NCBI RefSeq assembly: GCF_963676685.1 | Contig: NC_092349.1 | Coordinates: forward strand, 82,534,604 to 82,598,603 | From: Mytilus edulis | Lineage: Eukaryota > Mollusca > Bivalvia > Mytilida > Mytilidae | Length of the DNA: 64,000 bases | Reading direction: 5' to 3' | Part shown: positions 1 through 12,891 of the stretch, in pieces | How positions within the stretch are numbered: position 1 is the first letter of the stretch | Layout: every line of letters starts with the position of its first letter | The notes under the pieces: generated by a model | The model's database searches: none | The model's input: only the letters and a program-made list of their open reading frames with translations | What the model was told of the DNA's origin: nothing | Position numbers and translations under genes: made by a program

Positions 1-493
1 TGGGTAATTCACTCAGTTTGTAATTAGGTAAACGACCAAACCAGCACAAGGAGCTGGTAAAGTGGTTGTATGAAAATTGCACTTGTCTCAGAATATATTT
101 AAATATTAAGGTATATAGGAATATTTTTTTCTGACACAAGTGCCTGTGGATATATATAAGAAAATTCAATTTAGAAAACTTATTTAAAATTCGTAATTGC
201 AAATAATCATATATAAATTAGATCATATATTTTTTTAGACATAACTGATTGAAATAAAAAATAAAAAAGAATGTCCGAATCATACGTCTGACATATACTT
301 AGATACTCAAATATTAAAATTCCTATAGAAACGAATCGATAGCATAACATTTCAAAAGAAGAAAGATACACATTTTTATGTCATGATAATTACATTGGTA
401 ATCCGTTTCATTATTTATTCAATGTGTAATAATGATGATGTTACAAGATTAAGAAATAATTCCAATTACAAAAAAACCTGAAACGTATACTGT
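1..493. other. AT-rich upstream sequence, no feature seen
   Basis: This stretch is strongly AT-rich with no open frame, splice-bounded exon, hairpin element or tandem repeat that I can support. The segment 704-1435 to the right of the next repeat is similar. It is presumably intergenic or distal upstream sequence of the gene that starts at 1531. Confidence 0.5.
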
Positions 494-703
494 CATTCAA
501 GTGAGAGGTTTAGCTAGCCATAAAAACAGGTTCAATCCACAATTTTCTACATAAGAAAATGCCTGTACCAAGTCAGGAATATGACAGTTGTCATCCATTC
601 GTTTGATGTGTTTGAGCTTTTGATTTTGCCTTTTGATAAGGGACTTTCCTTTTTGAATTTTCCTCGGAGTTCAGAATTTTTGTGATTTTACTTTTTATTT
701 GTC
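494..703 (+). repeat. Interspersed repeat, family M1
   Basis: The segment holds the phrases 'gagaggtttagctagcc', 'aagtcaggaatatgacagtt' and 'tgtttgagcttttgatt'. The same order of phrases returns at 4660-4856 (plus), in shortened form at 48288-48465 (plus), and reversed inside 12340-12440. The copies are clearly homologous but diverged. No terminal inverted repeat or coding frame is visible, so this is an old interspersed repeat of unknown class. Confidence 0.7.
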
Positions 704-1435
704 TCTGTGTGTACTAGATTACTATTTCGTTTAAACTTAGAGATGATAAGATGAAACGTCTGGTGTCTCTATGTAATATAAAAGTCTTGAATAATTTAGC
801 AATTTATAAAATATCACTATATAAATTGTATAATTATACATTTATAGTGAATATAATAAATTATCAATGAATTAGAGGAGTTTTATTAAATGCCAGGAAT
901 AATGCTAAAAGAGAACAAAGAAAAATAAGATTAATGATTTTCGAAAAATGTTGAGAATAATTTTATTTCATTTTCAATGAAACCCAGACGTCTGGTTGTC
1001 AGTGTTATTTCATTTGTAAATTAAATTCGTATTAAACTACGAGTAGTACAAACACATGTCCAATAAGTGCGATGGATCATTCCTATTAATTACCCATACT
1101 TCACGTCTTTCTGTTGTCTCCTCAACATTTCCATTCGTAAATGTATTTCGAGTTATACTCCAGAAAAATGTCTTCGTGATTTTTTTCTAATTAGACTTTC
1201 TAAACAGGCGGAAAGTCCAAATATAAGACCATGTAAACGTAACCAAATACTTGTGTAGGATTGTTTAATTAAACTCTGCTATCTTCACGACGTAAATATT
1301 TTCAGTTTGGGAAAACGAGAGATAACTAAAAATACTAAAAAAATCGACTACGCAGTTTTGATTAATATTTTAAAACAACTAATTAGTTTGTAAAAATAGT
1401 GGGCATCATCAAATCATATTAATCATTGGTATACT

Positions 1436-1442
1436 TATATAA
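1436..1442 (+). promoter_or_regulatory. TATA-like box of the C16orf89-like gene
   Basis: TATATAA lies 89-95 bases before the start codon at 1531, with no in-frame upstream ATG conflict in between. This spacing allows a transcription start near 1465-1475 and a 5' leader of about 60 bases. It is judged only by sequence and position; AT-rich DNA gives many chance matches. Confidence 0.3.
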
Positions 1443-1530
1443 CCTAATGCTATCGGAGTTCCAATAGATAACGAAATCCGAGAGGTGATACGTTCACCTG
1501 TTGTAATCTCACGAAACGAAAATAAACCCG

Positions 1531-4500
1531 ATGGCGGTGTTTTATTTCCTTGTGGTGACCATTCTACCCGCGCTTGTTGTATCTTTACCAACCACAGACC
1601 TATTGAAGGAGACATTGTCAACGGTAGACCGGGCTTTGACATTTTTTAGTTCAGATTATAGTAGCATCAATGTGGACGGATTATTTGGACTAAGAATCGG
1701 ACAGGGTGAGTGTCAATATTTATCGTAGTTATTGTTTAAATAAGCAAATCTAAGTGAATTGTATTGCATTATAATACAACGTCAATGAGTTAGTTTACCA
1801 GTCATATTTTTATTCATATTCTGAAATTATAAAGTCAATTGCAAAAGAGATAGAATTAAATTAAAACGAACGGTCTTTATATCAATATTTATCCGTTATT
1901 GTATTAATAAGCCAATCTAGGTAAACGTATGCCTTAATATTACGCCAATGAGTTAGTATACCCCCTATTGTTATTCATATTATAAAGTCAATTGCAAAAG
2001 AGGGTGAATTTAAAATAAAAGGAAAGGTCTTATCAATTACCAATGTATACATTCAAGGGTTATATAGTACGTAGAAAATTGAGAAGAAATCCCAGTTTGA
2101 TATGGTATTTTACGTTTTGTATATCAAGTTTATTGCAAAAGAGGATAAATTTAAAATACAAGGAACGTCTTATAAATTACCAATGTATGCATTCAAAGGG
2201 TTATATAGTACGTAGACAATTTAGAAATTCAAGTAAAAAATTAAAAACCAATTCTTCAGAGAACAATTGAAGGTCTTTCCACCTCGATAATAAGAATGAA
2301 ATTTAAAAAACGATGTTAGAAAATGTCACTCCTTGTTGATGTTATTTGGTTCTTCAAATTGATATAAAAAATAAGACTAATAGGTATATGCAGAAGACTT
2401 GAAATTATTTTTAGCAAAGGTCAAAATCTAAAATGTCAAATTGACCTTTGACCTTGACCTCAATTTCAAGGTCATAGGTCAGGGATCTCAAATCAAAAGA
2501 CCCCAGGTCAATCATTTGTATGGTTGTGGAGAAATACTGATTTCAAATACATAAGGGGAGAAAACTCCTATAAGGGTTAACCAAAACACTTCGACTGAAA
2601 TAGATTGAAGTTGCGCCTTTTTGTAAACAGCATTCAAAATTTATAACATGACCTTGACCTTTGACCTTGATCTCAATTTCAAGGTCATAGGTCCGTGAAC
2701 ACAAAACGGAAGACCGGAGGTCAATCACTTGTATGGTTGTGGAGAAAAACTGATTTGAAATACATAAGGGGAGAAAACTCCTATAAGGGTTAACCAAAAC
2801 ACTTTGACTGAAATAGGTTGAAGTTGCGCCTTATTGTAAACAGTTATTTAGTAAACACATCATATCATTTACTGTCACAGTTTCTGTGGTATAACGATAA
2901 CAAGCAAAATTCAAAATTTAGAACATGACCTTGACCTTTTACCTTGACCTCATTTTCCTTCAAATGGACCAAGGACTTCATATCAAAAGACTGTAGGCCT
3001 CTACGACTTATAACGTATGAATTGATCCAACAAATCGCCTATCTTAAATTTTCAAAGGGAAATAACTCCCTTAAGATGTCTTCCGATCACTAAAGTCAAA
3101 ATAATTCAAATCATTCTCAAGAGTAGACGACCAATTTGGTGAAAACAGTTTGCTAAAATCTTTTACGGTTTTAGAGATATAGCGATAACAAGAAAAAGGG
3201 GACGCAGGGAGATAACTCCTATAAGAATAAGTGTTCGGTCACACAGGGTGAGTTTCGAAACCCCCATTACTGTACAACATCATTGGCCAAAAAATCCATT
3301 CTATATGTTGTAAGACAAAAAAGCATCTCAGACGGCAGAAGAAAAAAAAAAAAAAAAAAAAATAATCAGAAGAAAAACAAAAGGTCTTTCCACGAAAAGT
3401 GGAAAGACCTAATTAGTATTTCAGGTGTTTAACAAGCAATTTACACACACATATAAGGGGTATTTTCAATTGGTGCTTTTTATAATCTTCTACATTTTTG
3501 ATATGCCACAGATTATTTCATTGCAAAATGGAAGATTATATCTTAAATTTGAGATTCTATGTAGATTTGCTTGCTTTCGATTCAAGCTGAAAGACTGTTT
3601 TTGTGTAAATGAAAAGAAATAGAACATTGCAGTTAAACTATTCAAATGACCATTTATAATCGTGATATGCAAGTGCAAAATACTTGTATATAGAAAGTTG
3701 TGATTATCATTCGATCATTATGGTCATGATGGTATCTAGTGATTTAAGAAGTTTTGGTAAATCATTAAAATGCATATTTTGTCTATGGTATAACAGAAAT
3801 TGCCGACAGATACGATTAAGATAGGAAGAGAATTAGTTGTAAGCTAATGCTGATGAATGTCATTACAGAATTAAAGTTTCAGTTTTAGAGTAAGCCCTGT
3901 AACAAAAACCAAAATTAATCCTCGAAGACATGCAAAGTCTATTTGATGTACGTTATTCATGACATTTATATGTAGCTTTACATTTTTATCAGTTTTTAAG
4001 TAAATATTAAACTGATTAACCCGTGTAATAATGTTATATTTTAACCTATCTACTTTCAATTCTTGTTTAAGTACTAAACGTTTTTTTTTAGAACCAGATG
4101 TTAATTTATTGATTTTATTGAAACACAATTCCAAAATACTGTGCTCATCAATGCAGAAATGAGATATATTTTTTAACAGATATCAGTTACTTAAATATTG
4201 AATTTCAAAACTGTGTGATCTTAATATAAACAAGCACATTTTAAATCGAGACTTTAAACATCAGTATAATCTCTGTTATATATGTACATGTTCGCTGCAG
4301 CTGTTAAATATGTATTGAGACATGAAAGTTTTAAAAGCGACCTTTCTTCTCAAATCTAATTGATATAGAAAAAGGCCTTCAAAGTACTATTCACTTTTTT
4401 TTCTTCGTGTATCTTTTTATTGACAAAGCACGTCGAATAAATGAATCGTATTTAAAATAAGATTGAGAATAAGTGGATAATGCAATTTAAACATTATTAA

Positions 4501-7500
4501 TTATCTATGAAAATGAGGTCAACATGGTCAAGGATAAGATGAAACATTTGGACAGTCATAAACATATTACAATAATTCTTTATAAGTTTTGTTATGATTA
4601 AGATAATAACACAATGTTGACCTTTGTACCCCTATTTTTGACATTTTTACCTATTAGGCCTACGTGAGAGGCTTAGCTAACTATAAAACCAGGTTTAATC
4701 CAACATTTTCTACATAAGAAAATGCCTGGACCGAGTCAGGAATATGCCAATTGTTGTTCATTCGTTTGATATGTTTGAGCTTTTGATTTTGCCATTTGAT
4801 TAGAGACTTTTCGTTTTGAATTTTCTGAGTTTAGATTTTTTGTGAATTTACTTTTTTCACCGAATACAGTTGGTCAATTATTTATAGTACTTGAGAAACA
4901 AACACCACGAACACAAAGTTGATCACACTGCCACACACATTAAGGTCAAGATGATTTCTAATTACTCAGTTGACCACATATGACATGTATCGATTACAAC
5001 TATGAAAATAATGTTAAGGACAAAGACATATATGTCAGGCGATATATAAATAGGATGCAATATTATTTCTGTAATATAAATCTGTATATATATTACGAAA
5101 ATATGTGGACAATCGATGTATATGAAATTCTAAAATATGAAGCAGCACCCATTTCAGATGCTGAATGGTTCTGCGACATTCGTCATAAAATAGTAGAGAT
5201 AGAAAGTGATGGTTAAATTTGATGTGTTAATCTTTAGCACTTGTTTCAATACAAATTTCTCCAATTAGAGTTTAGCCGAAGATTTAAATGTGTATTAGGT
5301 ATAAAGATATAAAAAAAACCACCGAAAGATATTGTATTGCATCATGTTTATTTCAATAATTTGTCGCTAGAATAATGGTAATTGTTAATTAAAGCATTGT
5401 ATCAGTACATCACTGAAGTGCTGATTTATGTCCTCATCCTATGTAGTTACATTTGTATAGAAATAATGTGATCATTCAATTGAAACATACTTTGACTAGA
5501 TCTTTTGTTTAATTAAATTTGATTGATATATAGTAAACTTAAATAAATTTGATTGTGGAAGTTAATATGTTATTTTGATGTTTCATTTTGGCACTTTCGC
5601 CATGAATATCTCAATTTGTTATCATTTAGAACCGGACTGTAAGATTAAGCTTTGTTTCATATCTTAGATTATGAATATATAGATATTGAAATAACGGGTA
5701 CTGTTCACTGATGCTACTGCAGTACTAAGTGCAACGGTTTTGGCATAATCATGATAATGTTTGAAAAACACTTTACAAGTATTCCACATTCCAAACTAAA
5801 ATACAAATTGAAAGAGTTGGTATTGCTTTGTTTCATAAAAAAGAAAAGGCAACGCAGATACAAGTATCTTGTCTTGGGAAGGGATAAATCCTACTTTGTA
5901 AAAGATCACTCTGATTCAAATAAAAAATTCTCTGAAACTGACATTATCAAGATGTTGACAACATATTTGTTACCTTCGGAGGACGTGTTTTTCAACAGAC
6001 TATCGGGATTCCAATGGGAACCAATTGTGCCCCTCTTCTTGCCGACTTGTTTCTTAATTATTATGAGGCTGACTTCATACAGGAACTTCCTAGGAAGAAA
6101 GATAAGAATTTAGCAATATCCTTTAACTCTACTTTCTTCTATGTAGTTAATGTTCTTTCACTAAATAATTCGAAATTTGGTGACTATTTCGAATGCAACT
6201 ATCCCATTGAACTAGAGTTAAAGGATACAACAGATACAGTTAAGTCTGCCTCATATCTTGACTTACATCTAGAAATTGACAATGAGGGTCGATAGAAAAC
6301 AAAACTTTACGACAAAAGAGATGATTTCAGCTTTTTTAATGGTGAACTTTCCATTTCTAAGTAGCAACATTCCAGCAGCAGCTGCATACGGTGTATATAT
6401 CTCCCAATTGAAACGATATTCCCGTGCTTGCATTTCCTAATGATTTTCTTAATAAAGGGTTGTTGCTCATAAGAAAGCTATTAAATCAAGAGTTCCAAAT
6501 GGTGAAGTTGAAATCATCTCTTCGTAAATTTTACGGACGCCATCACTAGTTGGTTGACCGTTATGGAATAACCGTTTCACAAATGATATCGGATATGTTC
6601 CTTACGTCGTAACTACAATCCCCTTCCTTTTCATAAATGTGACCTACCGAATTAGACTATTTATCGGATTTTATATCTCATAAGCAACACGACGGGTGCC
6701 ACATTTGGAGCAGGATCTGTTTACCCTTCCGGAGCACCTGAGATCACCCTTAGTTTTTGGTGGGGTTCGTGGTGTTTATTCTTTAGTTTTCTATGTTGTG
6801 TCATTTGTACTATTGTTTGTCTGTTTGTCCTTTTTATTTTTAGCCATGGCGTTGTCAGTTTATTTTCGATTTATGAGTTTGAATGTCCCTCTGGTATCTT
6901 TCGTCCCTCTTTTAAAAGATTCCGTTTATAATATCCAAAATTATTACGAAATCAAGGTTCAGATCCCTCAGGCAAAGTTAACCCTACAAGGTTTACTGAA
7001 TTTGGCTATTTTGTATTTTCCGTTTGTTCATATAGATCATAATATTTCAGCGTATTTATATATTCCTGACTTTTAAAAGTTAAGTTTTGAATGTCTTGGC
7101 GAAGTTTATCCAGCTTCAAGTTAATACAATATTCCATACTTTGGCACAGCCTGGTTAATACATGTAGTTCTTGTGAAATGTTTTACAGGTTTAGGGCCGA
7201 TCATCGTTTTTGTAATCCTTCTACCCATTGTCCATACTACAATCTGCTTTTCGTCGACTAATTAATGTTTTCAAATTTCAAATTGTCCTCTTGATGTCTT
7301 TTGTTCTGTTTTACAGGTCAATTGATAGAGGCTGCAAATGTATGTGCCAAAAAGAAAAATTGTGGAGAATATCTGAAACTTTTGAAATCTTTAACAAAAC
7401 AACTCGATGAAACATGCGAGAAAGCATTACCATATATAGAGCAGAGTGATCCTGATTATTACAAAAGATTTGAGCAAACAATTTCAAAACCATATATTCT

Positions 7501-10500
7501 GCCATATACATCAACCAAATTTGACTCTTCTGTTTTGTCCAGTATACGAACAGGAACAAACTCTAGCTATGTGGAGGAGGAAGGAGACGCATGTTATGCA
7601 AGAATTATGGGAACGTTCGAAGAACCGAAATCAGGCCTGTAAGTTAATAAACTGTTATAAAATTAAACATAATTAGATAGTTTGAAATGTGAAATTTAGT
7701 ACAAAAATAATGTGTGACATAAGCCAAAATTTAATATTTCTTGCATTCACAATTTAACAATCTTCCGTATTATCTTAGTATACACGTTAATAAATGTAGA
7801 GGACCACAAACTCATATTATCCATTTTAATAGTATTAAAGTTCTTGCTTTAAAATCTTGTATAGCAGCCGTGGACTTGAAACACGTAGAAACCTCTCACT
7901 ACTTGATGATTGAAAATTGTTTTTAGACTAATTAAGAAAGTCAAATAAATCAATGATCTACGTGGTATATCTTCCTGAGACATATAGATGACTGTATAGT
8001 ATTTTTTTGTCCTCAAAATGAAACCTTGCTTAAATATGTGTTTGGCTGGGACTGAGATTCTGTTACCAACATGTAAATTCGTATAAACTGCTAAACAAAA
8101 CAAATGGAAGTTTATAACGACCCTTGGCTGCTAAACCGCAATTGATTTTATGATGTGTGATGCCTACGAATACCCACAATTCTTAACCCTTAGCACACGT
8201 TTTCCTTACCAAACCTTCATTCATCGCAAAGCTAATAAAATACTTCTATCCATAGGATGTATGTCATATTAAGCGATCTAATAGATTTACAAAAATCTGC
8301 TAGTACCATTACAAAGTTTTATTTAGAATTTGAATACTCGACAATAGCGTAATTTGAGGCAATACGATATTGTGTATTATATCTGGCAATTTGTGGGATA
8401 ACAATTTGATAAAACAGTTCTTTAATGTACGAGTTTAACAGTTATTTAACTGCTTCAACCCTTATGAATTCGAGATCATATTTAGCGTGCAATGCTTTTC
8501 TGTTTCTTCACACATTGCTCATTTTAATTTTGCAGCAAAACAACTCGTTGTAACATCACTAATTCATGTTATAATATGATGACGTCACAAGGTACATCTA
8601 AATATGCTATCACACATCAGCTGTTATTCTTTATGGTGATAGAACATGTAAGTATATTTTAATAGTAACATGTTATCTGGAATGTATATTGGCTAATATT
8701 TGAAATTAATACGAGCATATCACGGAATCATTTTTCAATGTCACCACGTTTTCAAATTTTCTAGTATATTGTCTGCTAATATACTGTCCTAGATTTGGTG
8801 CTGAAAATCAGAATAGCGTTTAACGTCCAAAATCACCCTGATTGTAAGAGTGTTAATGATAAAGTTCTTTTTTAGTAGATTATTAGAAAGTGGTGAATAG
8901 GTATTGCTACACCAGTATTACTGAAAGGAAATCTTTTTAAAAACAGATAAGTTGAGGACAACAGTAGTTGACCGATGTTCTAATCTCTTAGATCACAAAC
9001 ACCCCCGCAGACCGTAATACAAAGGAGTAGGTCCGGTAAGGCCCATTTTTGGCCCAAAAATATAACAGTTTTACAAAATTGTTAAAATGTAAACTTTTAG
9101 TTATTTATTGGACAGTTGAATGCTTCTGCTACATAAATATGGGCTGTTTTTGACAATACAATGCACATATATCGGGTTGTAGCACTATTAAGTCATGCTA
9201 AATTACTGAAATCTTCAAAATTCTATCATTTTAGTTAAATTTTAGACGGTTTCCGTGTAAAACGAAAGTGGCCGCATTCGTGTTCATCCTTAATATTGCA
9301 ATGTAAGTTGTATTTTATGATAATACATAACATATATAAAGGTTGTGGATGAACACGGATGCGGCCACTTTCATTTTTGACAAAAACAATCTGAAAAGTG
9401 ACGATTTTTGGCATATTTGAGAGATTTTTCATATTTGAGCTTCAATCGAATCGTTTTTAATGACTTAATCAATTAAAATCTTTCACATAAACTAATTGAA
9501 TCAAGTAAAATAGACACTTAAGTGTTTAAAAAGTGGTCAAAATCTTTCTTCAGATGAAACTGAAATTTGAGACCAAAATGAGTCCTTACCGGACCGACTC
9601 CTTTCAAATCGACGAAGTAGTAATTAACCATATAGAAATGCATGTCAAAGTTGAGATCGATTCTAGCGAGCAGTTGATCCCTTTTATGAAACTAAAGTTG
9701 CAATATTCTCAAACAATGTCATTGCTCTCTTTAGACCACATGGGTTTAATGATTTCTGTTGTTGTTTTTTTGTTTTTGTTTTTTTTTTTAAATTATTTAC
9801 GTGTACCTGATGATGGTATTTCCAACAGTGAAGTAACCATTTTTGTGGGTATTGTGCGCTAGGAAGTTATGGAGTATGTTTTAACATTATAGTTAATATG
9901 TTTATGACGTAAATGTTACTTACAGCTCGATCAGGTAAAATTAAGTAATAGTATGGAAAATAAAATCTTTGTTATTACTATTCTAGGCAAATTAGGAAAA
10001 ACGTTCAGGGCTAGACGTTCGAATAAATAGTGTTTAGTTGTTGGAATTAATTTAAAAGAACCTACCTGTCATGTATCATTTGCTTGTTTGTAGGTAGGTT
10101 GTACTGAACAGGTAGAAAAATTCATCAATGGACATAAATTACGTGAAATACAACAAGGATTCTGCCAGAAAATATACAAAGAAGCCGATAACTTAGTAGT
10201 CAATGGAAAGGTGAAATCATCTCATAGAGATTTGTTCCTAGAACAAAGTAAGTTATCGTTAAGCTTTCCATAAGCTCTATAATAGATTTTCAAGGAACTT
10301 TACACTTGATTGTACGAAGTAATTCTTTGAAACTTTGCTTTCAAAACCAAAAGATTTCACAAGTTGAAATGATAATACTAAATGGTATATTATACATCTA
10401 GAGTTATTTTATCTATAATATTCCGGAGAACGTAAAATATTCTGAATCCCATATTTATCTATACTAGTTACTCCAAGTTTTATTAACCAACAAAGCTGTT

Positions 10501-12882
10501 TCAGAGACGATGAAACTATGTCCTATGTTATTTAACATCGACGAATATGTGTGGCATCATTCCCGTTACAGGTATAATGCAAAGTTAACACTTGGAATCG
10601 ACCTTTACTCCACAGAGTCTTTTGTAGACCAAACGAGCATCTGGCGTTCAAAATTACAATCATGGTATCGATGATGAGTTTCTGTATTGCCATAGGAAAA
10701 GTTTCCACATTTGGATCCCTTAAACACAACGAGACTGAATACACAGACGTTTTACACATAAATATAAAAGTTTATTTAAGCTCCCTATGAGATTACTGGT
10801 GTTTCATTATAATGATAAATAAAACACAAAAATTCTGTTCATTCAGGTGTATTGTGTGGTTCCTTGGGATTTGAAGATTTCTTTAGATCTGATTGGATAA
10901 AAATGACCTTGACATGGCCAGACAAAAAAGATGGTTGTATGAAATCATCATGGACACAGCTACTTGAAATCGACAGCCAAAAACTAGTTAACTCGCTGTT
11001 TACTAATCCTAAAGCTCACCAGCTTGCTGGAGACGTGGGCAAATCAATTGAAAATAAGTTTGAAGAGGAATTGAAGAAATTAAGGTATGGATTCCTGGAC
11101 TTAATAACTCTTGTTAAATTACCAAAATGTGTATCGCTTCCAATGTTCAATATCATACTTGAACACAAAAAAAAAAACATTCACGTAATACTCTGTTTCA
11201 CTTTACGAAAAGCTAGGAACTTGAACTAAAAAGTTCATGTAAACAAAAACAATCATGGCAATGCCAGACAAAACTTTCATAATGAAAAGGAACTATCTTT
11301 TAATGAAGCAATTAAATGTGTTAAAATCTCTTAAGATTCATGTTATGACAAACTGGTGTTATCACAAGTCACGATTCAAACTTATTATAAACTAATAACT
11401 CTGGGGTATGGAATTTGAAAATTGTCAAACTCAACATGGAGATTTTTTCATATATCAATAGAACAAAAAAATTGTAAACACTAAAACTTATTCTGAACTT
11501 TATTTGTAGTATAGGGAGAAAAGTGTAAGCCTTTAATAAAGACATTAAAACAACTCCATTATGATCACCTGGAAGTCATGACAAGTTGATAATGAATTTA
11601 AAGTAGACAGAACTTATCTGACAATAGCAATAAATAGACAAAAACTACTGCCCCAACCATTAGATTAAAACAAAAGGTAAATAATGCAATTGTACCACGT
11701 ACTGCAAGATGTCAATATATCTATTTGAAAGTATACATACTACTTGAAAAAAAGTATGTGTCTCGTTCAAGTTTTCTTATAACAAGAATAACTAATTATT
11801 GAAGACATGTGAAGCATATTTTTTATGAAGAAAATACTAGTAGCTAAAACATGTTATATTCATCTTGTATACTTTCAGTGGTTCTAAAACAATGAGGAAA
11901 CTTCTGAGAGAAAAGGCAATGAAAGGTAACTATTCGTGTCTCCCCTTATATTTATGTATAATAATATCTAATCATCAACCACCGGTGTCCTGTAACCATT
12001 CCCCTTTTTAATCATTGACTGTAGTTTTCTATTTATAATACTTTTTGAAAATTGAAAGTTGTCAAAAATATATTTTTAACTTGATAAAACCTGTTTTTGC
12101 TACTATTCGGAAGGGTAGTTGAGCATACTTAGTAATGAAAAAAAATAAAGGCAACAGTAGTATAACGCTGTTCAAAAGTCATAAATCAATTGAGAGAAAA
12201 CAAATCCGGTTACAAACTAAAACCGAGGGAAACATATCAACTATAACAAGTATAAGAAGCAAACAACGAAACAACAGATACATTGAAATGCAACAGAAAC
12301 AAACGACAATGCAACACACACAGAAACGAACTATGAGATAGCACTAAAATTTCCTGACTTGGTATAGGACATTTAAAAAAAATCGTAAGTTGAACCTGGT
12401 TTTGTGGCTGGCTAACCCTCGCGCTTTTATGGGATTGTTAACTTTATATAACACTACATTGACAACATTATACGACAGGAATACAGTACTAATAAATGCA
12501 AGAACATTCAGGACAGAGAAATACACAAAAAACAATACAGTTGTACATTTTGAATTGCTAACTGCAGAATGAAAACAACTTTGTAAAACAACCTAGTGCA
12601 GCACACCAGAACCACGAACTGTCTGTCACACGACTGGATCAACGCCACATAAGTGCATCAAAGGTAAATTTCTAGAATTTGATATAATACAAGATTGATA
12701 AAATTTGATAAAATTCAAGATTAGGATGAAACTAATAATGTCCCCCTTATTTTTATAATGCACTATTGCTTCGACTTTAAATACCATTGTTTGTATTTTC
12801 AGATGACTGCATGGCCCATGCCTCAGGATTGGCTTTTGGAACATTCGGCAGTTATGTACGCTATTTAGTGCTGCAGTTATAA
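1531..12882 (+). CDS. C16orf89: C16orf89-like secreted protein (UPF0764/DUF4735), 7 exons, complete
   Basis: Coding exons: 1531-1705, 7317-7638, 8536-8647, 10094-10247, 10847-11084, 11879-11925, 12803-12882. All junctions are GT-AG and phases join without a break (1128 nt, 375 residues plus stop). Residues 1-19 form a hydrophobic signal peptide. The body is cysteine-rich (C68, C74, C92, C151, C171, C177, C206, C227, C258, C352) with N-glycosylation sequons at N140 (NSS) and N172 (NIT). Family hallmarks I recognise are THQLLFF (192-198), GC (205-206), RDLF (248-251), CGSLGFEDFF (258-267) and the C-terminal DDCMAHASG...RY (350-370). The vertebrate family member is a secreted, glycosylated homodimer enriched in thyroid; its biochemical role is unknown, so no function is assigned. 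The length is close to the human protein (about 360). The 5.6-kb first intron is packed with repeats. Confidence 0.88.
1717..2240. repeat. Diverged local duplications in intron 1
   Basis: Two imperfect tandem duplications lie just inside intron 1. The block near 1722 ('gttattgtttaaataagc') is repeated near 1890 ('gttattgtattaataagcc'), about 168 bases later. A second block, near 2035 ('ttaccaatgtatacattcaa'), returns near 2175 about 140 bases later, including 'gggttatatagtacgtag'. No coding potential is seen. These look like old segmental slippage products rather than a mobile element. Confidence 0.6.
2249..3412 (+). mobile_element. Hairpin-ended tandem-core element, family F4 (CTTTCCAC)
   Basis: The 5' end is a hairpin at 2249-2269 (CAATTCTTC, loop AGA, GAACAATTG, one C-C mismatch), followed at once by the motif AAGGTCTTTCCAC (2270-2282). 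The interior carries about 2.6 tandem units with a 213-base period; 'ataaggggag' occurs at 2551 and 2764, and units begin with 'ccttgacctttgaccttgac'. An A-rich run (about 3342-3362) precedes a perfect 12-bp hairpin at 3382-3410 (AGGTCTTTCCAC, loop gaaaa, GTGGAAAGACCT), whose stem repeats the 5' motif and is followed by AA, giving CTAA. It sits in intron 1 of the C16orf89-like gene. There is no ORF for a transposase; it is non-autonomous. Confidence 0.7.
3413..5732. other. Intron 1 sequence, one M1 repeat, otherwise nothing
   Basis: A second M1 interspersed repeat copy (compare 494-703) occupies about 4660-4856. The remainder is AT-rich intron with several short open frames (for example 4980-5216, 78 codons) that lack recognisable motifs, splice context or codon bias. 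I do not call any of them a gene. Confidence 0.5.
5733..6925 (+). mobile_element. Penelope-like retroelement fragment, copy 1 (broken)
   Basis: Across two frames (5751-6113 and 6014-6295) the sequence encodes the core of a reverse transcriptase of Penelope-like type. GIPMGTNCAPLLADLFLNYY is visible around 6005-6065, and TTDTVKSASYLDLHLEID around 6226-6285. The catalytic YxDD box is ruined: where copy 2 (44.4 kb) has YIDDV, this copy has YVVNV, so both aspartates are lost. Frameshifts and a stop after 6295 confirm decay. The 3' tail (about 6690-6925) carries the phrase 'ttacccttccggagcacc' shared with the copies at 45.0, 56.2 and 14.7 kb. It lies in intron 1 of the C16orf89-like gene, same strand. 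Confidence 0.75.
6926..9020. other. Introns around exons 2 and 3, nothing else seen
   Basis: Apart from coding exons 7317-7638 and 8536-8647 of the C16orf89-like gene, this stretch is plain AT-rich intron. Open frames such as 7741-7926 and 7849-8103 have no family resemblance and overlap intron sequence only. No repeats with defined ends were found. Confidence 0.5.
9021..9604. mobile_element. MITE with 21-bp-class terminal inverted repeats and a nested inverted pair
   Basis: The left end AAAGGAGTAGGTCCGGTAAG (9021-9040) is mirrored at the right end by CTTACCGGACCGACTCCTTT (9585-9604) with one mismatch. Inside, 9266-9290 (containing GTGGCCGCATTCGTGTTCAT) is inverted at 9349-9373 (containing ATGAACACGGATGCGGCCAC), so the element can fold into a double cruciform. 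It lies in intron 3 of the C16orf89-like gene. No transposase frame is present, making it a non-autonomous DNA element of unknown superfamily; no convincing target duplication was seen. Confidence 0.75.
10612..10680 (+). repeat. Fragment of interspersed repeat family M2
   Basis: The phrase 'agtcttttgtagacc' followed by 'catctggcgt' and 'aattacaatcatggta' matches the same ordered phrases at 24050-24135, 36945-37112 and 60398-60545 (all plus) and, reversed, at 20545-20690. It is a short decayed copy in intron 4. Confidence 0.55.
12138..12440 (+). repeat. Interspersed repeat containing 'aaaggcaacagtagtata'
   Basis: This repeat runs from 'aaaggcaacagtagtata' through 'attgagagaaaacaaatccg' and 'acaaacgacaatgcaacac' to a reversed M1 end ('ttgaacctggttttgtggct'). 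Related pieces are at 15100-15190 (reversed), 37905-37930 and 38185-38285. It lies in the last intron of the C16orf89-like gene. The open frames it contains (12135-12341 and the opposing 12344-12535) are repeat sequence, not genes. Confidence 0.65.
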
Positions 12883-12885
12883 TTC

Positions 12886-12891
12886 AATAAA
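12886..12891 (+). terminator. Poly(A) signal AATAAA of the C16orf89-like gene
   Basis: AATAAA begins four bases after the TAA stop at 12880-12882. If used, the 3' untranslated region would be very short, about 20-35 bases. A second AATAAA follows at about 12977-12982 and could serve a longer 3' end. Confidence 0.5.

Noticed and set aside
4980-5216. 78-codon open frame in intron 1 of the C16orf89-like gene
   Set aside because: No recognisable motif, no splice or promoter context, composition like the surrounding AT-rich intron; long frames of this size occur by chance here.
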